Shown here one piece after another: positions 17,676 through 25,283 of a stretch of 64,000 bases of DNA. The translations under genes were made by a program, and so were the position numbers. The first letter of the stretch is position 1. Each line of letters starts with the position of its first letter. A model generated the notes under the pieces. That model worked only from the letters and a program-made list of their open reading frames with translations, made no database searches and was not told the DNA's origin. The stretch is from assembly GCF_000820515.1 (NCBI RefSeq), contig NZ_JXDG01000003.1, positions 186,001 to 250,000 on the forward strand, read 5' to 3'. Origin of the DNA: Pseudomonas batumici. GTDB lineage: Bacteria; Pseudomonadota; Gammaproteobacteria; Pseudomonadales; Pseudomonadaceae.

Positions 17676-18382
17676 GTGCGATTGCAATCATTCCGGCGCG
17701 CGGTGGCAGCAAGCGCATCCCGCGCAAGAATCTCAAGCTGTTCCACGGCGAGCCGATGATTGCCCGCTCGATTCGCCTGGCGCTCGATTCGGGCCTGTTC
17801 GAGCGGGTGATCGTCAGCACCGATGACGAGGAAATCGCCGCCCTGGCTCGGGCTCGGGGGGCAGAGGTGCCGTTCATGCGTCCGGCGGCCCTGGCCGATG
17901 ATTTCACCGGCACGGCGGCGGTGATGGCCCATGCCGTGGAGGCGTTGCGCCAGGCCGGCCATGACTTCGAATGGACCTGCTGCCTCTATGCCACGGCACC
18001 GTTGTTGCAGAAACGCTTTCTGTGCCAGGGGCTTGATCGGTTGAAAGAGCAGGTCGACAAGTCCTTTGCGTTTTCGGTCTGCGAATTCGGTTTCCCCGTG
18101 CAACGTGCCCTGACACTCGACGAACAGGGCGCGTTGACAGCGCTGTATCCCGAATACCGCCAGACCCGTTCCCAGGACCTGCCGCCGGCTCTTCAGGATG
18201 CCGGGCAGTTCTACTGGGGACGCAGTGAAGCCTGGCTCAGGGGCGACGTGCTGTATTCGGAAAAAAGCCTGCCGGTCATCCTGCCGCGCTACCTGGTCCA
18301 GGACATCGACACCGACGAGGATTGGCGGCGCGCCGAGTATCTTTACAGTGCCTTGCTGGCCGGTGGAGAGCTGGAACCATGA
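17672..18382 (+). CDS. pseF: Pseudaminic acid cytidylyltransferase
   Basis: A 236-residue enzyme that activates pseudaminic acid with CTP to CMP-Pse. The signature IIPARGGSKRIPRKNLK near residue 6 and the C-terminal LVQDIDTDEDWRRAE (metal-binding Asp residues) are those of CMP-sialic acid synthetase-like enzymes. The start is TTG at 17672 in a TTGA overlap with the methylase stop; homology begins at SAIAIIPARGG, and the longer start upstream has no support. The stop overlaps pseG in ATGA. Confidence 0.94.
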   Translation: MSAIAIIPARGGSKRIPRKNLKLFHGEPMIARSIRLALDSGLFERVIVSTDDEEIAALARARGAEVPFMRPAALADDFTGTAAVMAHAVEALRQAGHDFEWTCCLYATAPLLQKRFLCQGLDRLKEQVDKSFAFSVCEFGFPVQRALTLDEQGALTALYPEYRQTRSQDLPPALQDAGQFYWGRSEAWLRGDVLYSEKSLPVILPRYLVQDIDTDEDWRRAEYLYSALLAGGELEP

Positions 18383-19884
18383 GAGTATTGATCCGCGCGG
18401 ATGCCTCGCCGGCCATTGGCAGCGGGCATGTGGCACGCTGCCTGAGCCTGGCCCAGGTGTTGCGCCAGGGCGGCGCCGAAGTCGTGTTCGCCTGTCGGGC
18501 CTTGCCCGGCCACTCGCTGGAGCGTATCGCCGAGCAGGGCTTTCGGGCCCTGGCGTTGCCTGCCGAGTACGCGGGCGAAGAGCCCGGGGCGAGCATCGAG
18601 GCGCCGTTGCCGTGGCAGGCGGATATCGCCGCGCTGGGCGCCTGCCTGGTCGCCGAGGCCAGATTCGACTGGATCGTGGTCGATCACTATGGCCTCGATC
18701 ATGCCTGGCAAACCGCCGCTCGCCAGTGGGCGCGGCAAATTGCGGCCATCGACGACCTGAACAATCGCCGACACGCCGTGGATATCCTCTTCGATCAGAA
18801 CTTCACGGCCGGCGATCCCGAGTACGCCAACCGCTGCTTGCAGCCCTGTCGTGAACTGTTCGGTCCACACTACGCGCTGATCCGTGACGAGTTCCGCCGC
18901 GAGCCCGTGCCGATCTCCCTGCAGCCGCGTCGGGTGCTGGTGAATTTTGGCGGCCTGGACGCGGCCGGCGAAACCTGGAAGGCCATGCGCGCCCTGGCGG
19001 ATTTCAGCGAGCTGGAAGTGGATTTCATCGCCGGCACCGCCAACCCGATGCTGGCGTCGATCCAGGCCATGGCGGCCGGGCAGCCGCGCTGGCGGGTGCA
19101 GACCTTCGTCAGCGACTTCGCGGCGCTGATGGCCCGGGCCGACCTGTTTATCGGTGCCGGTGGCGGTACCAGCTGGGAGCGTGCGGTGCTCGGCCTGCCG
19201 ACCCTGTGCATTGCCGTGGCGGACAATCAGCGCGCCAATGCCGAGCGGCTGGCCGCGGCCGGGGTGCATGTCTATCTGGGCAGCAGCGACGAAGTGGATG
19301 TCGACAGCCTCAGGCAGGCCATCGGTTTCCTCCTGGGCAATGTCAGCCTGCGGCGCAGCCTGGCCGAACAGTCGCGGCGCCTGGTGGATGGGCTGGGGGC
19401 ACGGCGCTTTGCCGTGGCCCTGGCCGGCGCCAGCCTGGCCTTGCGGCGGGCCACGGTGGAGGATTCGCCGCTGTTGTTCGACGGTCGCAATGCCGAGTCG
19501 GTTCGGCGCGCTTCGTTGAGCCCCGAGCCCATCGGCTGGGAGGCGCACCAGGCCTGGCTGGCCGCGAGTCTGCTCAACCCCGGGCGCCTGCTGCTGATCG
19601 CCGAGGCCGACGATGGCCCGGTGGGCGTGCTGCGCTACGATCTTGCGGGTAGCCGCGCCGAAGTTTCGTTGTACCTGTTCCAGGACCGCATGGGCCTGGG
19701 CTGGGGCAGGGCGCTGCTGGCCCGTGGCGAAGAAACCGTGCGCGGGCATTGGCCGCAGGTGACGGTGATCGACGCCCAGGTACTGCCGGACAACCCGGCT
19801 TCCCTCGAATTGTTCCGTCACGGCGGCTATGTCCAGTCGGTCTGCCGTTTCGAGCGTGTGCTAAAGGATCCGCTCCATGACTAG
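18379..19884 (+). CDS. pseG: Fused PseG hydrolase and PseH-like N-acetyltransferase
   Basis: A 501-residue protein. Residues 1 to about 345 are the GT-B-like PseG, which removes UDP from UDP-2,4-diacetamido-2,4,6-trideoxy-beta-L-altrose (MRVLIRADASPAIGSGHVAR with the catalytic His; later FIGAGGGTSWERAVLGLPTL). Residues about 352-495 are a GNAT domain like PseH, which acetylates the 4-amino group one step earlier (LRRATVEDSPLLFDGRN; SLYLFQDRMGLGWGRALLA; QVLPDNPASLELFRHGGY). No separate pseH is in the window, so the fusion would supply both steps. It overlaps pseF by 4 bases and pseI by 8. Confidence 0.93.
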   Translation: MRVLIRADASPAIGSGHVARCLSLAQVLRQGGAEVVFACRALPGHSLERIAEQGFRALALPAEYAGEEPGASIEAPLPWQADIAALGACLVAEARFDWIVVDHYGLDHAWQTAARQWARQIAAIDDLNNRRHAVDILFDQNFTAGDPEYANRCLQPCRELFGPHYALIRDEFRREPVPISLQPRRVLVNFGGLDAAGETWKAMRALADFSELEVDFIAGTANPMLASIQAMAAGQPRWRVQTFVSDFAALMARADLFIGAGGGTSWERAVLGLPTLCIAVADNQRANAERLAAAGVHVYLGSSDEVDVDSLRQAIGFLLGNVSLRRSLAEQSRRLVDGLGARRFAVALAGASLALRRATVEDSPLLFDGRNAESVRRASLSPEPIGWEAHQAWLAASLLNPGRLLLIAEADDGPVGVLRYDLAGSRAEVSLYLFQDRMGLGWGRALLARGEETVRGHWPQVTVIDAQVLPDNPASLELFRHGGYVQSVCRFERVLKDPLHD

Positions 19885-20929
19885 TTTCAAGATTGGCCAA
19901 CGGCTGATCGGCCCGGACGCGCCGCCGTTCATCATCGCCGAGATGAGCGGCAACCATAACCAGTCGCTGGAGGTGGCGCTGCGCATTGTCGAGGCGGCGG
20001 CCAAGGCCGGTGCCCACGCGCTCAAGCTGCAAACCTACACCGCCGACACCATGACCCTGGACCTGGACGAAGGCGAGTTCTTCATCCGCGACCCGGGTAG
20101 CCTGTGGGCCGGTTCGTCGCTCTACGCCTTGTATGAAAAGGCCCATACGCCCTGGGAGTGGCATGCGCCGATCTTCGCCCGGGCCCGGGAGTTGGGCATG
20201 CTGGCGTTTTCCACGCCTTTTGATGAAACGGCGGTGGATTTTCTCGAAAGCCTCGACGTGCCGGCCTACAAGATCGCCAGTTTCGAAAACACCGACCTGC
20301 CGTTGATCCGGCGCGTGGCCGCGACCGGCAAGCCGCTGATCATTTCCACTGGCATGGCCAGCGTCGCCGAACTGGATGAAAGCGTGCGCGCCGCCCGGGC
20401 CGCCGGGTGCCGGGACCTGGTGCTGCTCAAATGCACCAGCACTTACCCGGCCAGCCCGGAAAACAGTCATGTGCGGACCATTCCCCACCTTCGGGAACTG
20501 TTCGGCTGCCAGGTCGGCTTGTCCGATCACTCCATGGGCGTGGGCGTGGCGGTGGCGGCGGTGGCGCTGGGGGCCACGGTGGTGGAGAAACATTTCACCC
20601 TGGATCGCGCCGAGGGAGGCGTGGACTCGAGCTTTTCCCTGGAGCCGGCCGAACTGGCCAGCCTGGTGGTCGAGACCGAACGCGCCTGGCAGGCGCTGGG
20701 GCAGGTGCATTACGGCGTCACCGAGGCGGAGCGCAAGTCCCTGGTGTATCGCCGCTCGTTGTATGTCACCCGCGACATGGCGGTCGGGGAAACCTTCAGC
20801 GCCGACAATCTGCGGGCGATCCGACCCGGCCTGGGGCTGGCCCCCCGGCATCTCGACGCGGTGCTCGGGCGCAATGCCCGTCAGGCCCTCAAGCGCGGGA
20901 CTCCGCTGGATTGGTCGCTGGTCGAATAG
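19877..20929 (+). CDS. pseI: Pseudaminic acid synthase
   Basis: A 350-residue NeuB-family enzyme that condenses the 6-deoxy-diacetamido-altrose with phosphoenolpyruvate to form pseudaminic acid. The TIM-barrel part has IIAEMSGNHNQSLEVA near residue 17, HALKLQTYTADTMTLD, and VGLSDHSMGVGVAVAAVALG with VEKHFTLDRAEGGVDSSFSL. The C-terminus (RRSLYVTRDMAVGETFSADN; RAIRPGLGLAPRHLDAVLG) is the antifreeze-like SAF domain. The gene is intact and last in the coupled pse set. Confidence 0.96.
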   Translation: MTSFKIGQRLIGPDAPPFIIAEMSGNHNQSLEVALRIVEAAAKAGAHALKLQTYTADTMTLDLDEGEFFIRDPGSLWAGSSLYALYEKAHTPWEWHAPIFARARELGMLAFSTPFDETAVDFLESLDVPAYKIASFENTDLPLIRRVAATGKPLIISTGMASVAELDESVRAARAAGCRDLVLLKCTSTYPASPENSHVRTIPHLRELFGCQVGLSDHSMGVGVAVAAVALGATVVEKHFTLDRAEGGVDSSFSLEPAELASLVVETERAWQALGQVHYGVTEAERKSLVYRRSLYVTRDMAVGETFSADNLRAIRPGLGLAPRHLDAVLGRNARQALKRGTPLDWSLVE

Positions 20930-21105
20930 CCCTTTGTAGGATGGATTCGGCAAAATCGCGTGACCTGTGAGTCATAACGCGCATCTTCACTGTATTGTAT
21001 TGACCTGGAAGAGGGCGCCTGGCTCATGACCGATCCGGTGATAGCCTTTTGTTCTTCCGGCAGCCGCTCCCCGTGGGCGGCGTCAAAATCTCTGTTTGTC
21101 GGCAG

Positions 21106-21132
21106 CCCTCGGTCCTGTAGATCGAGGGTTTT
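21106..21132 (+). terminator. Possible stem-loop terminator in the pseI to ketoacyl-synthase gap
   Basis: CCCTCG (21106-21111) and CGAGGG (21123-21128) form a 6-bp stem followed by TTTTC, about 27 bases before the next start codon. The rest of the 229-base gap (20930-21158) shows no gene and no promoter I can defend. It could be a leader structure instead of a terminator. Confidence 0.35.
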
Positions 21133-21158
21133 CAGCTGTTTATTATTGGGAAGCCGTA

Positions 21159-22085
21159 ATGATTGGCATAAAAAGCATTGCGAGCTACGTGCCTGTAGCC
21201 GGCCTGGACAATTACGCACAAGGTGCAAAATTCGAGAAGGATGAAGCCTTCATCCTCGGCAAGATCGGTTCGGCTTTCTTGCCGCGCAAGGATGACGGGC
21301 AGGAAACCTCGGACCTGTGTGTCGAGGCCGTTAACGCGCTGTTCGCCCGCAATCCCGAGCTCAAGCGCGAATCCATCGACGCGCTGATCGTGGTCACCCA
21401 GAACGGCGATGAAGAAGGCCTCCCGCACACCGCCGCCATTGTCCAGGACAAGCTCGGCCTGCCCACCAGCGTGGCCGCGTTCGATATCTCCCTGGGTTGC
21501 TCCGGTTATGTCTACGGCATTTACGCCATCAAGGGCTTCATGGAAGCGGCGGGCCTGAAGAACGGCCTGCTGGTGACCGCCGACCCCTATTCGAAGATCG
21601 TCGATCCGGAAGACCGCAACACCACCATGCTCTTCGGTGATGCGGCGACGGCCACCTGGATGGGCGAAGACGCGCCCTGGCAGTTGGGCAAGGCCAAGTT
21701 CGGCACCGATGGTGCCGGCGCTCCACACCTGAAGGTCAGCGACGGGGTGTTTTTCATGAACGGTCGCCAGGTGTTCAACTTCGCCTTGCTCAAGGTCCCG
21801 GCACACCTGCACGAGTTGCTGGGGGAATCGGGCCTGCAGCCGGACGATATCGATGCGTTCTGCATCCACCAGGGCAGCGCGGCTATTGTCGATGCGGTGG
21901 CGCGGCGTTTCGAGGGCGAGCCCGAGAAGTTCATCAAGGACATGGTCGAGACCGGCAATACGGTGTCGTCGAGCATTCCGCTGCTGCTGGAAAAGCATGT
22001 GCTGGGCTCCACGTTCAAGCGCGTGGCCCTCAGCGGCTTTGGCGTGGGCCTGTCCTGGGGGTCGGCGATCATTCACCGGCCTTGA
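21159..22085 (+). CDS. FabH-like 3-oxoacyl-ACP synthase III of the flagellin-glycosylation island
   Basis: A 308-residue thiolase-fold protein. The catalytic triad is visible: Cys in DISLGCSGYVYG, His in DAFCIHQGSA and Asn in VETGNTVSSSIP. A FabH-like gene is a constant member of flagellin glycosylation islands in P. syringae, where the viosamine carries a 3-hydroxybutyryl-type group. Supplying a short acyl group for the N-acylated island sugar is therefore a reasonable inference. The start MIGIKSIASYVPVAG at 21159 matches the family N-terminus; the longer frame upstream does not. It is probably not the housekeeping FabH. A clear terminator follows. Confidence 0.85.
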   Translation: MIGIKSIASYVPVAGLDNYAQGAKFEKDEAFILGKIGSAFLPRKDDGQETSDLCVEAVNALFARNPELKRESIDALIVVTQNGDEEGLPHTAAIVQDKLGLPTSVAAFDISLGCSGYVYGIYAIKGFMEAAGLKNGLLVTADPYSKIVDPEDRNTTMLFGDAATATWMGEDAPWQLGKAKFGTDGAGAPHLKVSDGVFFMNGRQVFNFALLKVPAHLHELLGESGLQPDDIDAFCIHQGSAAIVDAVARRFEGEPEKFIKDMVETGNTVSSSIPLLLEKHVLGSTFKRVALSGFGVGLSWGSAIIHRP

Positions 22086-22101
22086 GCGGTTAACGCTTCT
22101 G

Positions 22102-22143
22102 AAATGGCGCTCCAGGTGAGATAACCTTGAGCGCCATTTTTTT
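22102..22143 (+). terminator. Intrinsic terminator after the FabH-like gene
   Basis: The perfect 11-bp inverted repeat AAATGGCGCTC / GAGCGCCATTT (22102-22112 / 22129-22139) runs into seven T residues (22137-22143). Confidence 0.85.
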
Positions 22144-22166
22144 GCGCGGATATTGAGTGAGGCGGC

Positions 22167-23459
22167 ATGAGCGAAATTTTCGAGCACAACCTGCAGATCA
22201 TCGGCACACGTTGGCCGGGGCTGCTGGCGCGGCTATTGGCCGAGGACAGCGAGTCGTTGCCGGTCGAACTGGTGGAAGGGCTGGGCTCGACCCTGAGCGT
22301 GGGGGGCATTCAGCTCACCAGCCGGCATGATCGTGTCGCCGAGGCCCGCCTGCAGGCTGCCAGCCTGCCGCCTGACAGCCCCTTGTTGCACCTGTACGGC
22401 ACGGGGCTGGGCGATCTGCAACAGGTCCTGCTGGAGTGGCCGACGCTGCAGCGCCTGTGTGTCCATGTCCTCAATGGGGCGCTGTTCAAGCGGGTGCTGG
22501 GCCTGTTGGACCAAGGCTCATGGCTGGGCGATCCACGGGTCGAACTGAGCTACGCCGCCGACCATCCCGAGATTCTCCTGCCGTTTTTCGCGCTGCCGGC
22601 CGAACTGGTGCTGGCCGATGACGGTAATGCGCGGATGCGCGATCGGCTGGTCGGCGAAGTGCACCTGACCTTCAACAACCGCGAATTCAATCCACAGTCC
22701 CTGGAAATCGTGCAACGTCTGCAGGACTCCCGCGAGGTGTTCGAGTCCGATCGCGATGTGGCCGAGCTGTTTTCCACCCGTGAGGGTCAACACATTTATG
22801 TGATTGGCACCGGGCCGACGCTGGAGCAGCAGTTCGAGCGCCTGCATGCGATTGCCCGGCAGCCGGACAGGCCGCTGTTCATCAGTGTCGACACGGCCTA
22901 TCGGCCACTGCGCGAGCACGGCATCAGGCCCGATATCGTGGTCAGCATCGACCAGCGCATCGGTTTCCGGCATTTGCCCCCCGAGGCCTCCGAGGGCGTT
23001 CCCCTGGTCTATATGCCGATGAGCGATCCCCAGGTGCTGCAGGCCTGGAAAGGTCCGCGCTACGGCGGCTACTCCATCAGCCCGATCTATGCCCAGGTGC
23101 GCCAGCAGCTCCAGCGCGGCCTGTTGTTCGTCGGCGGCAGCGTCCTGCATCCGGCGGTCGATCTGGCGGTGAAAATGGGCGCGGCCCGCATCACCCTGTT
23201 CGGTGCCGACTTCGCCTTCCCGATGAACAAGACCCACGCGGGTTGGAAGGATGGCGACCTGGGCCCGGGTGTCGACCTGGCGCGCCACTGGGTACTGGAC
23301 GGTCATGGGCAGCGGGTCAGGACGCAGTTGAACTTCCGGCGTTACCTGGTTGAATTGGAGCGCTATATCGCCCGTCATCCGCAGGTGGCTTTCCTTAACA
23401 GCAGCCGGGCGGGGGCGGGGATCGTCGGTGTCGGCTTCGACCGGGAGTTCGTGCAATGA
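22167..23459 (+). CDS. Maf-like motility accessory protein (DUF115/MptE-like domain)
   Basis: A 430-residue protein with the MptE-like/DUF115 core at residues about 205-350: HIYVIGTGPTLEQQFERL, FISVDTAYRPLREHGIRPDI, VVSIDQR, and RITLFGADFAFPMNKTHAG. Maf proteins with this domain are required for attaching pseudaminic or legionaminic acid to flagellin in Campylobacter, Aeromonas and others. It sits between the pse genes and fliC, so a Pse-to-flagellin transferase role is likely. It overlaps the next gene by 4 bases and starts 24 bases after a terminator, so its promoter must be close or it relies on readthrough. Confidence 0.85.
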   Translation: MSEIFEHNLQIIGTRWPGLLARLLAEDSESLPVELVEGLGSTLSVGGIQLTSRHDRVAEARLQAASLPPDSPLLHLYGTGLGDLQQVLLEWPTLQRLCVHVLNGALFKRVLGLLDQGSWLGDPRVELSYAADHPEILLPFFALPAELVLADDGNARMRDRLVGEVHLTFNNREFNPQSLEIVQRLQDSREVFESDRDVAELFSTREGQHIYVIGTGPTLEQQFERLHAIARQPDRPLFISVDTAYRPLREHGIRPDIVVSIDQRIGFRHLPPEASEGVPLVYMPMSDPQVLQAWKGPRYGGYSISPIYAQVRQQLQRGLLFVGGSVLHPAVDLAVKMGAARITLFGADFAFPMNKTHAGWKDGDLGPGVDLARHWVLDGHGQRVRTQLNFRRYLVELERYIARHPQVAFLNSSRAGAGIVGVGFDREFVQ

Positions 23460-23725
23460 GTGGATTGGCACAATGCATCGGGCAGGCCCGCGCCTGTGCC
23501 GCGTTGTTTCGCCTCGGGCGTGACGTGGAGGCGGCGTTGGATATGGTCAAGGTGTTCGAGACGGCCCAGTCGCTGCTGGAAGGTGCCTCGACCGAGTCCC
23601 GACGGCGGTGGATGCAACTGCTGACCGACATGTTGGCATGCCAGGAGTCACAGGACTGGTTGGGGCTGGCCGACTGGATGGAGTACGAACTGGTGGCGTT
23701 ACTGGAGGTCGCGGCAGTTCCCTGA
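23456..23725 (+). CDS. Small hypothetical protein coupled to the Maf-like gene
   Basis: An 89-residue protein starting MSGLAQCIGQARACAALFRL in an ATGA overlap with the preceding stop. It is predicted mostly helical and acidic (WMEYELVALLEV near the end), with no signal or membrane segment. I do not recognise a family. The strict overlap, and codon usage like its neighbours, support a real gene. A small helical protein in this place could be a partner or adaptor of the Maf-like transferase; that is a guess from position. Confidence 0.7.
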   Translation: MSGLAQCIGQARACAALFRLGRDVEAALDMVKVFETAQSLLEGASTESRRRWMQLLTDMLACQESQDWLGLADWMEYELVALLEVAAVP

Positions 23726-23809
23726 CGTCATTTTTTTCTCGTGGGTGGGGCGCAAGCCCTTGTTTTCCAAGGTGTGGCAGTGTGATAGCAAATTTTTTGA
23801 AAAAAGCCC

Positions 23810-23836
23810 TCAAGCCAGCCGCTATCCCGACGATAA
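23810..23836 (+). promoter_or_regulatory. Sigma-28 (FliA) promoter of fliC
   Basis: TCAA at 23810-23813, 15 bases, then GACGATAA at 23829-23836. This matches the FliA consensus TAAA-N15-GCCGATAA in spacing and in 10 of 12 positions. The start codon of fliC is 81 bases downstream. Confidence 0.85.
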
Positions 23837-23917
23837 CTATTACGAAGGTTCTCTAGGCCACACCCGGCGCTTGCCAGGGCCGGAAAGCCGCAGTACCCAA
23901 CCAACGAGGATTTCGTC

Positions 23918-24769
23918 ATGTCTTTAAGCGTAAATACCAACGTAACTTCGCTATACGTTCAGCGGAACCTGAACAACGCAGCCACTGGTGTGTCCACCGC
24001 CATGCAGCGCCTGTCTTCCGGCCTGAAAATCAACAGCGCCGCGGACGATGCCGCCGGCATGCAGATCGCTAACCGCATGACCAGCCAGATCCGTGGTCAG
24101 ACCGTTGCGATCAAGAACGCCAACGATGGTATTTCTCTGGCGCAGACCGCTGAAGGCGCGATGCAGGAACAAACCAACATCTTGCAGCGTATGCGTGAGC
24201 TGGCTGTTCAAGCCCAGAACGGTTCCAACAGCACCGCTGACCAGACCGCACTGAACTCCGAATTCGCCCAGATGTCGGACGAAACGACTCGTATCGCAGC
24301 CAGCACCCAGCTCAACGGCAAGAACCTGCTGGACGGTTCGGCTGGTACCATCACCCTGCAAGTGGGTTCCAACACCGGTTCGGCCAACCACATCTCCGTG
24401 AGCCTGAGCTCCAAGCTCGACGCCGTCAGCATGTCCGTGGACAGCGGTACTCTGGTTCTGACCGGTGCTACTACCGCCACCGCTAGTGCGAACATCGACA
24501 AGGCGATCACCGCGATCGACGCCGCACTGTCCACCATCGGTGCCATCCGTGCAAACCTCGGTGCAACGACGAACCGTCTGAACAGCACCATCTCCAACCT
24601 GCAGAACGTGAACGCGAACGTGACCGCCGCACAGGGTCGCGTACAGGACACCGACTTCGCAGCTGAAACCGCTGAGCTGACCAAGCGGCAGACCCTGCAA
24701 CAGGCGTCCACTTCGATTCTGGCCCAGGCCAACCAGCTGCCTAGCTCTGTACTGAAACTGCTTCAGTAA
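23918..24769 (+). CDS. fliC: Flagellin (short form)
   Basis: A 283-residue filament subunit. The N-terminal D0/D1 helix starts ALSV-like ([20 protein letters not shown]) and residues 30-51 are the flg22-equivalent peptide. The C-terminal D0/D1 helix contains [20 protein letters not shown]. The centre (about residues 140-200) is small and rich in Ser and Thr, so it is a short a-type flagellin with plenty of O-glycosylation acceptors. In the flg22 region the Lys before the Asp pair is Ala (NSAADDAAG). The gene has its own sigma-28 promoter and ribosome site (CGAGGA). It follows the glycosylation island that is expected to modify it. Confidence 0.97.
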   Translation: MSLSVNTNVTSLYVQRNLNNAATGVSTAMQRLSSGLKINSAADDAAGMQIANRMTSQIRGQTVAIKNANDGISLAQTAEGAMQEQTNILQRMRELAVQAQNGSNSTADQTALNSEFAQMSDETTRIAASTQLNGKNLLDGSAGTITLQVGSNTGSANHISVSLSSKLDAVSMSVDSGTLVLTGATTATASANIDKAITAIDAALSTIGAIRANLGATTNRLNSTISNLQNVNANVTAAQGRVQDTDFAAETAELTKRQTLQQASTSILAQANQLPSSVLKLLQ

Positions 24770-24842
24770 TTTCAGAGTGGGTTTTGGCGGGGGAGTGTGC
24801 TTGGCGCGCTCTCTCGCTTTTTCACATTGAGAGGTGATGGAC

Positions 24843-25202
24843 GTGGACATGAGTGTAAAGCTTAATTTGTCTTATCCAGCGGTTACGCCGGCCAGTTCCA
24901 GTCCTGCTACCGACAAGCCGGCGGCGCCTCATGCGGATGCGGTGAAAGCCGCTTCGGCCACCAGCAAGGATTCGGATTCTTCCGACAGACTCAAGCAGGC
25001 TGTGCAGGATATCGAGAAGTTCGTTCAATCGATCAAGCGCAACCTGGAATTCTCCATCGACGAGCACTCCGGGCAAGTCGTGGTCAAGGTGATCGCCAGC
25101 GAAACCGGCGAAGTGGTTCGCCAGATCCCCAGCGAAGAAGCCTTGAAACTGGCTGATAGTCTGAGTACGGCCGGCAACGTATTGTTCGACGCGAAAGCCT
25201 GA
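24843..25202 (+). CDS. flaG: FlaG-family flagellar protein
   Basis: A 119-residue protein. The N-terminal half is disordered and Ala/Ser/Pro-rich. The C-terminal FlaG domain reads IEKFVQSIKRNLEFSIDEHS followed by GEVVRQIPSEEALKLADSL. FlaG influences filament length in Pseudomonas and is normally found between fliC and fliD, as here. The GTG at 24843 gives MDMSVKLN and sits 8 bases after AGAGG; ATG codons at 24837 and 24849 are alternatives. Confidence 0.92.
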   Translation: MDMSVKLNLSYPAVTPASSSPATDKPAAPHADAVKAASATSKDSDSSDRLKQAVQDIEKFVQSIKRNLEFSIDEHSGQVVVKVIASETGEVVRQIPSEEALKLADSLSTAGNVLFDAKA

Positions 25203-25283
25203 ACGGTTGGCATGAATCGTGTATGCGCTTTCCAGGCGTCGGCAAAGCTCAAAAGACTGGCGGTAAACTGAGGGTAAATAGGT

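Noticed and set aside
24785..24800. Sigma-54-like sequence upstream of flaG
   Set aside because: The GG and GC doublets are 11 bases apart rather than 10, so it does not meet RpoN spacing.
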